64,000 nucleotides of DNA. It comes from Amyelois transitella (lineage: Eukaryota; Arthropoda; Insecta; Lepidoptera; Pyralidae). The notes beneath the pieces are model-generated. The model saw only the letters and a list, made by a program, of their open reading frames with translations, was not told where the DNA came from and searched no databases. Of the stretch, positions 11,205 through 21,910 are shown in pieces (position 1 is the stretch's first letter; each line of letters opens with the position of its first letter). A program made the translations under genes and the position numbers. The stretch spans positions 8,469,501-8,533,500 of the forward strand of contig NC_083523.1 in NCBI RefSeq assembly GCF_032362555.1, given 5' to 3'.

Positions 11205-11392
11205 ACATACCCAGCAGTCCAGTTGCTTGAATATGCAGCGTTTCCTCACGATGTTATCCCTCACCGTAACACATCGGTTAGTATTCAAACTAATGTACAT
11301 AACTTCGAAAATAAGTCATTGGTAATGTCCGGGGTGGGATTGGGGTATTGTTCGAATCTGTGCCTTTTTGCGCCACACGCATTTTAACCAGA
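11205..11392 (-). repeat. tRNA-derived SINE, family 2
   Basis: Minus-strand copy: GTTTCCTCACGATGTTATCC, ATCGGTTAGTATTCAAACT, and a degraded box B (TGTTCGAATCTGTGCC read on the plus strand). Confidence 0.65.
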
Positions 11393-11958
11393 CAACATTT
11401 CTTCCACCGACGTTATTACAGGTTAGCAATAAAATTAATGCACATGTATTTTGTGTAAAGAAAAAAAGAACCATTCGTGCCAACTTTAAAAACAAAAGCT
11501 ATTGACTGCAAATTTGTCAAAAGCGTGTCAAATAAATCATGCTTAATACCACCTATAAGTTACATAAAGTGAAACTAAAACCGTTTACAATAGCAAAATA
11601 CTTCATTTAATAGTATTTTTTTCGAATAAAATTGTAATAAATACTTCACAGGCGCCTGCGCATGACTTCAATTAATTTACAGCGGGCTGTAGGTAAAGGT
11701 GTCATATGTCGGTAGCATTTACTTAGCATTTTGTAAAAGAATGATGCCTTTATTGTTTTGAAAAGCTATGCTAATTTTTCATGATAATTATTAGTTACTT
11801 GACTATCATATTTACATTATTCATCGTATTATTATGTCCTGGTTGTGTCCTCACTTTTTTAGCCATATCAGATATAACACAGTCATATTCAATTGCCTGA
11901 ATGAGCGAATTCTCTCTCAATGTTTTCCATTACCGCAAGAACTCAAACTAATACGAGT
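11393..11958. other. Intergenic DNA, nothing recognised
   Basis: No open frame of note and no known repeat. Confidence 0.4.
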
Positions 11959-12120
11959 AGAATAGAATAGAATAGATTTATTTTCAAAATTGGATACAAG
12001 GTATTACTTATTGACGTCACATCACTTAAATCTAATTATAACAACTACCGCTTCTAAAGCGCATGTATAGAAGAAGCGGCTGAACAAACTATACTGCAGC
12101 ATTTTCATCGGAAGTCAATT
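11959..12120 (+). repeat. Interspersed repeat starting with ATAGAATAGAATAGATTTAT
   Basis: The segment contains TTTTCAAAATTGGATAC, TTGACGTCACATCACTTAAA and AGAAGCGGCTGAAC. It matches 17,607-17,945 closely, the inverted piece at 2,870-2,932, and more distantly 49,430-49,560. Class unknown; probably the 3' untranslated end of a retroelement. Confidence 0.6.
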
Positions 12121-12478
12121 TACAAGTTTTAATGTACATAAACTAAAATATAATGATAAAAAAATGTACACTTACATCTATATATTATACTATTTGTGTA
12201 TTTTATGCAAAGCATTTTGGTTTACGTTGTATCAAATAGCAAACAGACGAAATGGCTAGAGATACTTCATTCAAATACACTTGTGAAATATACCTTTTGC
12301 CAAAACAAATAAAAAATAAAAAAGGAACATAATTAAAAAATGGGTTCACACTGGTTTAAGCCGAGATACGATTTGAACCTATAATTTTAACCTAATCTTC
12401 TTTACGTATGCTATGACAACCGTTGCCATGGTTTGTGAGTTAAGAATAAATGTCAGATATTGTCATAGACAAATATTT

Positions 12479-12622
12479 CTTTTTTTAGGCGATGGGCTAG
12501 CAACCTGTCGCTATTTGGATCTCAAATTTATCATGAAGCCAAATAGCCGATCAGTCTTTTCAAGACTGTTGACTCTGTCTACCACACAAGGGATATAGAC
12601 GTGACCATGTGTATGTATGTAT
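12479..12622 (+). repeat. TATG-tailed SINE, 5'-truncated
   Basis: From the GGCGATGGGCTAGCAACC block to GTGTATGTATGTAT, with a small deletion that removes the TGAACGTGGCC block. Confidence 0.65.
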
Positions 12623-13058
12623 ACAGTACTTTAAATTTGATTATTTCTCTCCTTCTGTCTTCTGTAGTGAATAACTCACTTATTAACTATACTTCCTACA
12701 CATGTCTATTTAGTACAACAAGCATTTTATTTGCGCAATCACGATTCGTCCAACGACGTTAAAAAAAATTGTATTAACTCGGTAGAGTAGTTTTAACTGA
12801 GTCAGTCACCTTTTCATTCACATTAGTATTATACAGTAGTCGACATTAAACAAATGGAGTTAATTACCGATTCGCCACAGACATTACTCAAAGAGTCCAA
12901 TTCCGCATCGGACCGCGACATGCGATCTGTTATATTAACTTCAAATATGACGTTAACATTAAAATCCATTGATTTATAATTCAAGCAGAAAGGTACAAAT
13001 TGTCTGAAAAAGATTTACGTGTAAATTGAAGTAAAGTTGTAAAGTGATTTACGTGTGT
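12623..13058. other. Intergenic DNA, nothing recognised
   Basis: AT-rich sequence without a supported gene or repeat. Confidence 0.4.
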
Positions 13059-13226
13059 ATTATAAAGCTGAAGGCTTTTCGCTATATAACATCACGCTGC
13101 AACTATTAGGAGCGAAGAAATAATGGAGAATGTGAAAAAAATCGGGGTAAAATTATTCATCCTTGAGGGCTTCAATGATGCCCGAAATAACTATTCCACG
13201 CGGACGAAGACGCGGGCACAGCTGGT
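13059..13226 (+). mobile_element. Helitron-like element, subfamily 1, internally deleted
   Basis: It starts at TATAAAGCTGAAGG and jumps to CTATATAACATCACGCTGCA. It ends CACAGCTGGT, where the canonical CTAG has become CTGG. Confidence 0.65.
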
Positions 13227-13264
13227 GTATTGTAAAATTAATAAACAATAGTTGTTTTGTGATG

Positions 13265-13445
13265 TCATGATGGTCAAAAGTACCCGAAACCGCCGAGCTT
13301 GCATGTAGAGTTATGAATGTAAATAAAGCGAAGGAAGTGTGCAGAGATCGTGGCAAATGAAAAGAGGTAGTCTCTGCCTACCCCTCCGGGAAAGAGGCGT
13401 GATTTTATGTATGTATGTCGGGAAAGAGGCGTGATTTTATGTACG
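13265..13445 (+). mobile_element. RTE-type LINE 3' end with duplicated tail
   Basis: Plus-strand copy from GGTCAAAAGTACCCGAAACC through TCTGCCTACCCCTCCGGG. The last 30 or so bases (CGGGAAAGAGGCGTGATTTT plus TATG repeats) occur twice in tandem. Confidence 0.7.
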
Positions 13446-13807
13446 TTTTAGAATCGAGCTTCGTTGATCAAACGTTTAAATCTGAATAAAAAGTAAGATG
13501 CACTGGTTCTGATCCAACTATAGTACAAGGAAAATTTATTCATTCAGACAACAATAAAATGTATAACCATAATCTAATATGATTAGATTCCCTTCAAAAG
13601 GTTGCAGAGGTCAGTCGGAACAACAAAGTGTGTGACCACGGTTCAATATTTAGGTTCCATTCAACAGATTGCGAGACCTACTAATTATTTTTTTATTATA
13701 AGCTCATCGTCTAAAATGAGCATCAAAAGTTTATATATGAGACGTTACCTTTATTTAGTTTACAATCTGCAAGAGAAGAGATGCAATTGACTCACACTAT
13801 GTTAAAT

Positions 13808-13945
13808 ACACTCTTTCCCGGAGGGGTAGGCAGAGACTACATCTTTCCAATTGCCACGACCTGTGCATACTTCCTTCGCTTCGTCCACATTCATAACTCT
13901 CTTCATGCAAGCTCGGCGGTTTCGGTAACTCTTGACCTGACCCTT
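13808..13945 (-). mobile_element. RTE-type LINE 3' end fragment
   Basis: Minus-strand copy lacking most of the TATG tail. Blocks CCCGGAGGGGTAGGCAGAGA and CATGCAAGCTCGGCGGTTTC are intact. Confidence 0.7.
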
Positions 13946-15135
13946 TGTGTAACGTTAAAAAAGTAAATTTTTAATAACTAATGTTCTAAATTTAACATAG
14001 AAATGGGAATTATGAACAACAACAGAAATGGCATATTGTACTTTGAACTTTAGAAATGATGGGTCGCAGTCTAGCATTAAATGCAATTTTCTACATAGTT
14101 GTAAAACTATCAAATAAGATAACATGTTTTGTGGTGACTGATTACCATCAGTTTCCAGAGAACACATTCACCAGTACTTACCACTTCTAAAGTCTCATAT
14201 TATTCCTAACCCTATGTGTTACATTAATTAATCTGACTGTTATGACAGTAATCATGATTGATTACTTTGTCATAGAAACAAATTTGCATATAATAGGGGT
14301 GTTATTCAACAATTAGTTTTATTTCATTTTTATTCTTTTTTTTTTAATGAACTGATTTTAATGTAACTTGAAAACGTATTGCATGAGACATGTAGGTGTT
14401 GTATCGTGTTATAAATTAGCCATAAATTCTTGTTCGACGCGTAATTTGCATACGGAGAATGATGGTTAAACATGTAAATAGTCTATTAAAGGCTTCCGTT
14501 AGAAAAATACTTTAACGGAAATATGTTCGTCCGTCCATTCGTATGTTACAGCATTACGAAGGCTATATGAATACAGTTAAGCTGAAATCTGAAAGCTAAT
14601 GTAAACGCAAAAAATATGTGCAGTGTGATTTAACAAAAACTGTAGAATTGAGATCTTCTTCCATTTTTTAAGTCGGTTAAAAATATAATCAATTATCAAT
14701 AAATATTTATTGTGAAGATATGTAAGGCTTTACTCACCGTAAAGCCTTTAGACTATTGGACTTAACTGAGATGGATGCCTTGTGGCATTAAGTCCACCTG
14801 TTGTACTTTTTACGTGCATAAAGTTTAAATAAATAAATAAATAATTCTAATGAAAATATAAAGACGAAACTTTTCGTGCACGAGTCCGACTTACGCTTGG
14901 CCGTTTTTTTTTCTTCTATTCTTAGTGTACTATTATTATTATTGTTCTAAAGAGAAAACGTTGAATTTTTTTGTCACTCAGGCTAGTAATTTTTTTTTAT
15001 TAATTACAATTTATTGACTGATTTTGATGACAATTTGACAGATATTATCTGGTGGATGAAAGTGGTCAGAAAATTTATATTTTATATATTTGGATGACCA
15101 ACAGCAAGTTTTACAATCGTAAGCTTTTAAAAAGA
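13946..15135. other. Intergenic DNA with a LINE-like tail
   Basis: Near 14,706-14,850 the sequence ATGCCTTGTGGCATTAAGTCCACC followed by an AAATAAATAAAT tail resembles a non-LTR element 3' end; a relative lies at 40,440-40,500. The rest is unremarkable AT-rich DNA. Confidence 0.4.
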
Positions 15136-15228
15136 TTTATGCAGAGATCGTGGCAAGTGGTAAGATGAAGTCTCTGCCTACCCGTCCGGGAAAAAGGCAT
15201 GATTTTATTCATTTATGTATGTATGTTA
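15136..15228 (+). mobile_element. RTE-type LINE 3' end fragment
   Basis: Plus-strand copy (GCAGAGATCGTGGCAAGTGG to ATGTATGTATG) lying 80 bases upstream of a SINE copy in the same orientation. Confidence 0.7.
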
Positions 15229-15309
15229 AATCCATATATTTTTTTCTTAATAAAGTTATACAGTCTGCTTTTGTAAAATTTTCAATCAAATCAGTGTAAC
15301 ATTTTTCAT

Positions 15310-15570
15310 GCCGTGTGGTTCCCGGCACCAACAGAATAAAGAATAGGACCACTCCATCTCTCTCCCATGGATGTCGTAAAGAGCGACTAAGAGTTAGGCT
15401 TATAAACTTGGGATTCATCTTTTAGGTGATTGGCTGGCAACCTGTCACTATTTGAATCTTAATTCTATCTTAAAGCCAAATAGCTGAACGTGGTCTATCA
15501 GTCTTCTCAAGACTGTTGACTCTGTCTACCCCGCAAGGGATATAGACGTGATTATATGTATGTATGTATT
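15310..15570 (+). repeat. TATG-tailed SINE, full length
   Basis: Head GCCGTGTGGTTCCCGGCACC, ordered middle blocks, tail ATATGTATGTATGTA. Confidence 0.8.
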
Positions 15571-16070
15571 TTTCATCTCCGCGACATTCTTAAATTTTTT
15601 TTCTAACAGCACACTGATGACGACAACGCATAATTAATTATACGACAATTGTTCGAATAATCTAGCGTGAATTATCCAATTGCTATCACAGCCGTATCGA
15701 AAGTGCGTATTAAAAAAAAAAAAATATTGTGTGCATTAAAATAGCTGAAAACTCAATAGAGCATACATCATTCCACATAACTCATCCCGACAACTTTCAA
15801 GAAAGTAAATGTTGGTATGCAATTAAACGCATTACTGAACTAATTGTATCGCGTACAGTAGTACAATGATATTTTGTTTTTTTATCACCATTCTGACGGT
15901 AGGTACGTTAATTAGAAAATACTTGTCGTGTCGCGCTTTAGGAATTGTCTGTAGCATAAAAGCGGTATGGGATGTTTGTTGTTAGTTGGTAATTATAAAT
16001 TTGCTAACGAAAGCAATAAGCAGATGCTAGGCTAAGAGAATTAAAAAAACTGTTTTGAAATTACTCATAT
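15571..16070. other. Intergenic DNA, nothing recognised
   Basis: No gene or placed repeat. Confidence 0.4.
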
Positions 16071-16296
16071 ACATATATACATGCGGGTTATATAGAGCCA
16101 GCATCCTTGAAAATATTGATAGGCCACGATCTGCTGTTTAGCTGATATAATTGGGATGGCGTATGGCTTATAAACTTGGGATAATAAGAATCCCAAGTTT
16201 ATAAGCCTACCCATTAGTCGCCTTTTACGACATCCATGGCAAAGAGATGGAATGGTCCTACTCTTTTTTGTATTGGTGCCGGGAACCACACGGCAT
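16071..16296 (-). repeat. TATG-tailed SINE with perfect fold-back
   Basis: Minus-strand copy with an 18-bp perfect inverted repeat (GGCTTATAAACTTGGGAT at 16,165-16,182, its complement at 16,190-16,207, 7-base loop). The arms are the SINE's own sequence in both orientations. Confidence 0.75.
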
Positions 16297-16439
16297 AATT
16301 TTTCAAACAATTTTTTATTTTCATTTAATGTTTTTAAGAATAAAGATTTCTTAGACTGGAGTTTTTGTATGAACTATCGTGATACAGCGAGGCAAACTCG
16401 AAAGTGACCAGTAGTTTAGAAATTCAAAAGAGAATAAGT

Positions 16440-16672
16440 AAATAAATATAAAGGGGACAAATTACACTGATTGAGTTAGCCTCGAAGTTCGAAACTTGTG
16501 TTACGAGATACTAACTCAACGACACTATATTTTATAATTAATACTTACATAGGTAAACATCCAAGACCTAGGCCAATCAGAAAAAATATCTTTTCTCGTC
16601 ATGCCCTGGCCGGGATTCGAACCCGGCATCTCCGGTGTCACAAGCGTACTACCGCTGCACCACAGAAACCGT
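16440..16672 (-). repeat. tRNA-derived SINE, family 1
   Basis: Minus-strand copy. The tRNA-like head has box B (GGGATTCGAACCCGGC read on plus) and box A (GTACTACCGCTGCACCACAG on plus). The body includes AACTCAACGACACTATATTT. The head cannot fold into an intact tRNA, so it is not a tRNA gene. Confidence 0.75.
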
Positions 16673-17070
16673 CAACAATAATCATCTAAATTTATTTAGA
16701 TTGTTTAATTGTTACATAAAATTGTTAGTTTTCTGAATAAATAAAAATAATAAATTAATAAGGTGTTGGTACTTACTTAATCTGTAGACTGTAGACAGTT
16801 TAAGCAATTCTGTCGGAAAAAGTTCAAGAAAAAAACCAAAGCAATTAAAACTAACTTTAGTATAGCATTGAATGCACTGTCTTCCGTGCTTTAATGGCGT
16901 TTAATTACAAAAACATAAATTATTATAGCTCATAATTGAATCGTAAAAGTTTATGGCTCTATCAGAAACTATAAGACTTAACTTTAAACATCAACAAAGC
17001 ATTGGAACGCATTAAATGTTATAATTTTTCAATTTCATAGAACTATTATCTACAGTTAAGTATTTAAAGC
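16673..17070. other. AT-rich intergenic DNA
   Basis: Nothing recognised. Confidence 0.4.
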
Positions 17071-17440
17071 GCCCGTGTGGTTCCCAATAGAAAAATATAG
17101 GACCACTCCGTCTCTTTGCCATGGATGTCGTAAAAGACGACTAAGCGATAGGGCTTATAAACTTGGGATTCTTCTTTAAGGCGACAGGCTACCAACCTGT
17201 CACTATTTGTATCTCAACTCTATCATTGTATGTAAATTATTAAAAATCTGAAGCAAAAATAAGAAGCAGGACGTTAAAAACATTAAGGTTACTAAGGAAG
17301 GTGATTATGTGTATATTAAGAATGCTGAATCTCAATTCTATATTAAAGCCAAACAGCTGATCGTGGCCTATCAGTCTTTTCAAGACTGTTGGCACTGTCT
17401 TCTCCGCAAGGGACATAGACGTGATTGTATGTATGTATGT
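17071..17440 (+). repeat. TATG-tailed SINE interrupted by about 100 bases
   Basis: The head and middle (17,071-17,226) and the tail (17,326-17,440) flank unrelated sequence. The ATTCTATATT block is partly repeated at the resumption, so this could be an insertion or two separate truncated copies. Confidence 0.6.
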
Positions 17441-17606
17441 AAGAATGCAACTGCTTATGTGTATATTATGTTTACTTATGTATATTAAGAATGTGCAGGT
17501 ATTGAAGGAGACTTAACTCTCATTCATCAGCGCAGGCGTCTCTTTGCACTTCTGTCGTCTTGTATTACGTCCGCATTTTTTTAACGTTTCACTAACGTAC
17601 CAATGT

Positions 17607-17945
17607 AGAATAGAATAGATTTATTTTCAAAGGGGAAGACCAAAAAAGAGATGGATGAACGGCGTAAAGGATAGTATGAGGAGAAAGGGAGTGACCAGTG
17701 AGATGGCAATTGACAGAAGTAATTGGAAAGAACTAACAAACTGTGCCGACCCCGCGTAGAAAGTGGGAAAAGGTAACGACGAAGAAGAAGATTAATTTTC
17801 AAAATTGGATACAAGTTATCACTAATTGACGTCACATCACTTAAATCTAATTATAACTACTACCGCTTCCAAAGCGCATGTGTAGAAGAAGCGGCGGAAC
17901 AAACTACAGTGCAGCAATTTCATCGGACGTCAATTTACAAATATA
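17607..17945 (+). repeat. Interspersed repeat split by a LINE insertion
   Basis: Same family as 11,959-12,120. Positions 17,631-17,792 are an inserted LINE end. The host repeat resumes with ATTTTCAAAATTGG, duplicating ATTTTCAAA. Confidence 0.65.
17631..17792 (+). mobile_element. LINE C-terminal coding end (second RTE-like family)
   Basis: One frame reads RGRPKKRWMNGVKDSMRRKG, then VTSEMAIDRSNWKELTNCAD, and stops after PA. This is the usual C-terminus of RTE-clade reverse transcriptases (GRP..RW motif). A GAAGAA-type simple tail follows. ATTTTCAAA occurs on both sides (17,622-17,630 and 17,793-17,801), consistent with a 9-bp target duplication. Confidence 0.75.
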
Positions 17946-18094
17946 AATCTCTTAAAACTACATCGTGGATGTATGCACATTGTCTACATTAAAAAACATT
18001 AATGAATGTCAGAACTATTCATACTGGCGTATAAACATTTGTGTCCTAAGTCCTCTAAGTCGATTTAAACATTTAGGGTCTAAAGTTGTATTTA

Positions 18095-18352
18095 TCTATA
18101 CCAATATTATAAAGTTGAAGAGTTTTTTTGTTTGAACGCGCTAATCTCAGGAACTACTGGTTAGAATTGAAAAATTCGTTGAATAGACCATTTATCGAAG
18201 AAATTTTAGGCTATAAAACATTTCGCTGTAACTATAAGAACCAAAGAAATAATGGAAAATGTGAAAAAATACGGGAAAATTATTCATCCTTGAAGGCTTC
18301 AATGATGCCCAAAATAACTATTCCACGCGGACGAAGTTGCGGGCACAGCTAG
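18095..18352 (+). mobile_element. Helitron-like element, subfamily 1, complete
   Basis: A 258-bp copy with exact ends: TCTATACC at the start and CTAG at the finish, flanked by A and T with no target duplication, as expected for Helitron insertion between A and T. A short GC hairpin region precedes the CTAG. The open frame across it is incidental. Confidence 0.8.
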
Positions 18353-18353
18353 T

Positions 18354-18440
18354 ATGTAAATAAACGTCAATAAGTCAACGTAAGTAAAGTCTTTGTATCA
18401 TTGGTAATAACATAACAGTTGAGAATAAATAGCATTAGTA
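18354..18440. repeat. Direct duplicate, copy 1
   Basis: About 87 bases directly after the Helitron-like element (TAAACGTCAATAAGTCAACG onward) are repeated at 18,591-18,676 with a few differences. Confidence 0.75.
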
Positions 18441-18468
18441 AGTATATATTTACTAGGTGTAAGCTAGC

Positions 18469-18590
18469 CTAAAGCCTTCCTCGATAAATGGTTTATTCAA
18501 CACAAAAATAATTTTTCAATTCGAACCAGTACTTCCTGAGATTAGCGCGTTCAAACAAACAAACTCTTCAGCTTTATAGTATAAGTATAG
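18469..18590 (-). mobile_element. Helitron-like element, subfamily 1, 5' part inverted
   Basis: Only the 5' half is present, on the minus strand, lying between the two copies of the direct duplicate. Confidence 0.7.
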
Positions 18591-18676
18591 ATGTAAATAA
18601 ACGTCAATAAGTCAACGTAAGTAAACTCTTTGTATCATTTGTAATACATAACAGTTGAGAATTAATAGCATTAGTA
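18591..18676. repeat. Direct duplicate, copy 2
   Basis: Nearly identical to 18,354-18,440. The order element / unit / inverted part-element / unit suggests one rearrangement rather than separate insertions. Confidence 0.75.
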
Positions 18677-19490
18677 TACATACATATATTTATTTCGATT
18701 TCCGTTGGAAATTAATTTAATAATCATTAAAAGTCTTGCTCACGTTAAAATTATGAAGTAGATATTAATAAATTCGGTCAAAGACGCCGTTTTATTACAT
18801 TCGCATCACGTTTTCGCCACCTGCTTTGCAATTATACACAATCTATGTTGAAATTATATCCATTTTTAATATCTCAAATTGCAAAATATAATAAGAGCAA
18901 AAGTGTTACGTTATGTATTGTAACGAGAGGCATCCCTATAAAATATTAACAAAAGACTTTAAATTATATCTTCTCATCAAACAAAATAAATTTAAGTCTT
19001 TTAAAAATCTATTTTTTATAATTGGACAGGACATTCGTATATAACACGTTCTTGAGCGTTTAAAAATAAAATTAAACTTTAAAAAACATAATTTTTTTTT
19101 GTATTTATCCTTCTCAACTATTACATTTTTCATCTCTTTCATCCTTCAAGAAAATCGTAGCGTTACAATAACCGAATTGCCAACAAAAAAAAAAAAACAA
19201 GAGCGTAACATAAACACCTTGAAACTCTGTATCTTCATTATTTTGCACTCTAATACAGAATATGTATCGTCGACGTCGGGTTATTAATATTGCAGTAATC
19301 TATTGCTATAATGCGAACTCAGTAAGGTTAAATGAGACACAAAGGTCAAATGTTTATGAAGATATATTATGTTGACGTGTAATGCAGGTCTTGAAAAATA
19401 ACCCCTTAAATCATGTTTCAATTTTTGAACTGCAAAATGCTTGGCAAAAGGTGAAATGAGAGACTAATTTTTACACATTTTCGTAATTAA
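18677..19490. other. AT-rich intergenic DNA
   Basis: Nothing recognised; low-complexity runs of A and T. Confidence 0.4.
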
Positions 19491-19580
19491 TTTATCAACC
19501 TGTCGCAATTTGAATCACAGCACTATCGTAAGGCCAAACAGCTGAACGTGGCCTATTAGTCCATTTAAGGCTGATGATTT
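19491..19580 (+). repeat. TATG-tailed SINE internal fragment
   Basis: AACCTGTCGCAATTTGAATC through CAGCTGAACGTGGCC, lacking head and tail. Confidence 0.55.
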
Positions 19581-19699
19581 TACACTAGTATGAACATTTT
19601 TGCAATATTTTCTTATTTTTTCACCTTACTCATATTTTCTTATATTATTCCGATTTCTTTTGAGCATTGGACGCCTTCTATAAATTACATATATATATA

Positions 19700-19922
19700 C
19701 ATATTGTCACATCTACATCCCTTACGAGGTAGACAGAGCCAACAGTTTTTCAGACTGAATGACCACGCTCAGCTGTATGGCTCTATGATGGAATTGAGAT
19801 TCAAATAGTGACAGGTTGCTGGCCCATCGCTTACAAGCCTATCCCTAACTCGCCTTTTCCGACATCCGCGAATAAGAGATGGAATGGCCCTATTCTCTTA
19901 AAGCGCCGGGAACCACACGGTA
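19700..19922 (-). repeat. TATG-tailed SINE, near full length
   Basis: Minus-strand copy from the inverted tail (ATACATATTGTCACATCTAC) to GGGAACCACACGG. Confidence 0.75.
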
Positions 19923-20555
19923 ATCTAAGGTTATGTATGTAAATTTAACAAAATACCTTAGACACAAGTTATTTTAGCGCTCTAGCGGATCCCTGAAGAA
20001 AAGCTCACTATTTTTATAACGGTACAACGCCTTATTATAGTCTCCTATTAGACCATTTGTAATACTTATTAGCCGTCTTTAATTATGACAAGAATGGATT
20101 ATTACGTCAAAGAATATGACAGGCTCATACGATACGAAACAAACTACTCGTACATATTTAAAAAAAGAACATGTTACATTGTCATAATCGACATCCCTAT
20201 TTAAATGCGCAAGCGCGAGTGTATATTTGAAAAAAAAAACATGGCGATTATAACTTAAAAAAAAAGAGATAATTATTCGGTATCATTACGAAAAACAGGT
20301 GAAGTACCTACGGTACGTTTGTCCGTTGCTTATAATAATGTGAGTGATGACGCGTCTGTGTAGGGAATTAGTATTAAAACATTGCGAACTTGCGAAATTA
20401 TATCGGCTATCTTAATAATTTTGTAGCGATAGCAAAAACAAAAAAAGGAAAGATAAAATTCATTTTTTTTTGTGTTTATAAATGGTAATGAAGCAACAGT
20501 TACACATATATTACACCTTTTACAATACAAATTATCTTTATTGCCCATAAAAAAT
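19923..20555. other. Intergenic DNA, nothing recognised
   Basis: No supported gene; short AT-rich frames only. Confidence 0.4.
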
Positions 20556-20776
20556 ACATACATGTGATCACGTCTATATCCCTAGCGGGGTAGACAGGGC
20601 CACCAGTCTTGAAAAGACTGATAGGCCACGTTCAACTGTTTGGCTTAGTGATAGAATTGAGATTAAAATAGTGACAGGTTGCTAGCCCGTCGACTAAAAG
20701 AAGAATCCCAAGTTTATTAGCCTATCCCTAAGTCGCATTTTACAACATCAATGAGAAATATGGTGGTCCTATTCGA
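20556..20776 (-). repeat. TATG-tailed SINE lacking its head end
   Basis: Minus-strand copy from ACATACATGTGATCACGTCT to GGTGGTCCTATTC; the GTGTGGTT head is missing. Confidence 0.7.
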
Positions 20777-20967
20777 AACCTTTTTCAAGACGATAAAAAT
20801 ACATATTTTTATTTAGCAGTAAAAAAAAACAATTAATATATATTTAATGTTTTTATACTGACCATACTTATTGCGAATATTGAAGTGAAACCGGACCGAT
20901 TTCCGGTTTACCGTTCCTCTTGGATGGCTTTATGCCACAGTTGCATTTCTATAAATTTTACAAGTTG

Positions 20968-21040
20968 TTGCCTCTGTCTACCCTGCAAGGGATATAGACG
21001 TGACCATAAAGTATGTATGTATGTATGTATGTATCAAGAT
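20968..21040 (+). repeat. TATG-tailed SINE, tail only
   Basis: CTCTGTCTACCCTGCAAGGG through five TATG repeats. Confidence 0.65.
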
Positions 21041-21057
21041 TCAACTCGATTTTTTAA

Positions 21058-21104
21058 ATTTTCGCGGAATTTACGCGGACGAAGTCGCGGGCAACAGCTA
21101 GTTT
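21058..21104 (+). mobile_element. Helitron-like 3' end joined to a SINE
   Basis: Only the last 45 or so bases (ACGCGGACGAAGTCGCGGGC, then AACAGCTAGT) are recognisable. They abut a tRNA-derived SINE at the same internal point as the insertion at 51,487-51,703. Confidence 0.55.
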
Positions 21105-21250
21105 TATAATAAACACTTACATAGATAAACATCCAAGACCCAGGCCAATCAGAAAAAGTTCTTTTCTCACCATCCCCTGGCCGGGATTCGAACCCGGGAC
21201 CTCCGGTGTTACAGACAAGCGTACTTACTACCGCTGCGCCACAGAGGCCG
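21105..21250 (-). repeat. tRNA-derived SINE, family 1, partial
   Basis: Minus-strand copy with an intact box-B region (GGGATTCGAACCCGGGAC on plus). The 3' half is missing beyond TTTATAATAAACACTTAC, where the Helitron-like end begins. Confidence 0.7.
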
Positions 21251-21519
21251 TCTCCTTAATTACTCCTGTCTAACATCGTTATGCTTTCGCATAACGCCAT
21301 CAAATTAAACACAATATTATATGTAATGCCGCTCAAGTTTACCAGGTGCCCGATATCCATCTTAATCGGCGTAGTGTGTATCACGCGACTCTTATTAATA
21401 CAATTTTGCACCTTTATTCCTTATTAATTGTTACTTTTCTGATTGTAGATACGGTTACCAGAATATGCCGCTTTGTTTGTTGACCCTGTTAAATGTATTA
21501 AACAGTTAGTCTTTCTTGA

Positions 21520-21758
21520 CTGCCTCTGTGGCGCAGCGGTAGTATGCTTGTCCGTGAGACCAGAGGTCCCGGGTTCGAATCCCGGCCAGGACATGATGAG
21601 AAAAGAACTTTCTCTGATTGGCCTGGGTTTTGCATTTTTATCTAGATAAGTAATTATTATAAAATATAGTATCGTTGAGTTAGTATCTCGTAACACAAGT
21701 CTCGAACTTACTTCGAGGCTAACTCAATCTGTGTAACTTGCCCCGTATATAATTCTAT
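21520..21758 (+). repeat. tRNA-derived SINE, family 1, full length
   Basis: Head GCCTCTGTGGCGCAGCGGTA (box A) and GGTTCGAATCCCGG (box B), then body TCTCTGATTGGCCTGGGTTT, GTATCGTTGAGTTAGTATCT and the end TTGCCCCGTATATAA. The acceptor-stem halves do not pair well, so it is a SINE and not a tRNA gene. Confidence 0.8.
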
Positions 21759-21837
21759 TTTTAACTTATTGATCAAAATAAGCCAAATAAAATTAAAAAT
21801 GAATTTAATAAGAAATTTTATTGTTTGGTTTTAAATT

Positions 21838-21910
21838 GAACGTGGCCTCTCAGTCTTTTCAAGACTGTTGGCTCTGTCTACCCCGCAAGGGATATAGACA
21901 TAATTATAAT
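21838..21910 (+). repeat. TATG-tailed SINE, 3' part
   Basis: TGAACGTGGCCTCTCAGTC to GGGATATAGACATAATTAT. Confidence 0.6.

Noticed and set aside
21520-21593. tRNA gene (also the similar heads at 41,462, 42,888, 16,600 and 21,170)
   Set aside because: Boxes A and B are present, but the acceptor stem does not pair. Each copy continues into the same non-tRNA body, so these are SINE heads.
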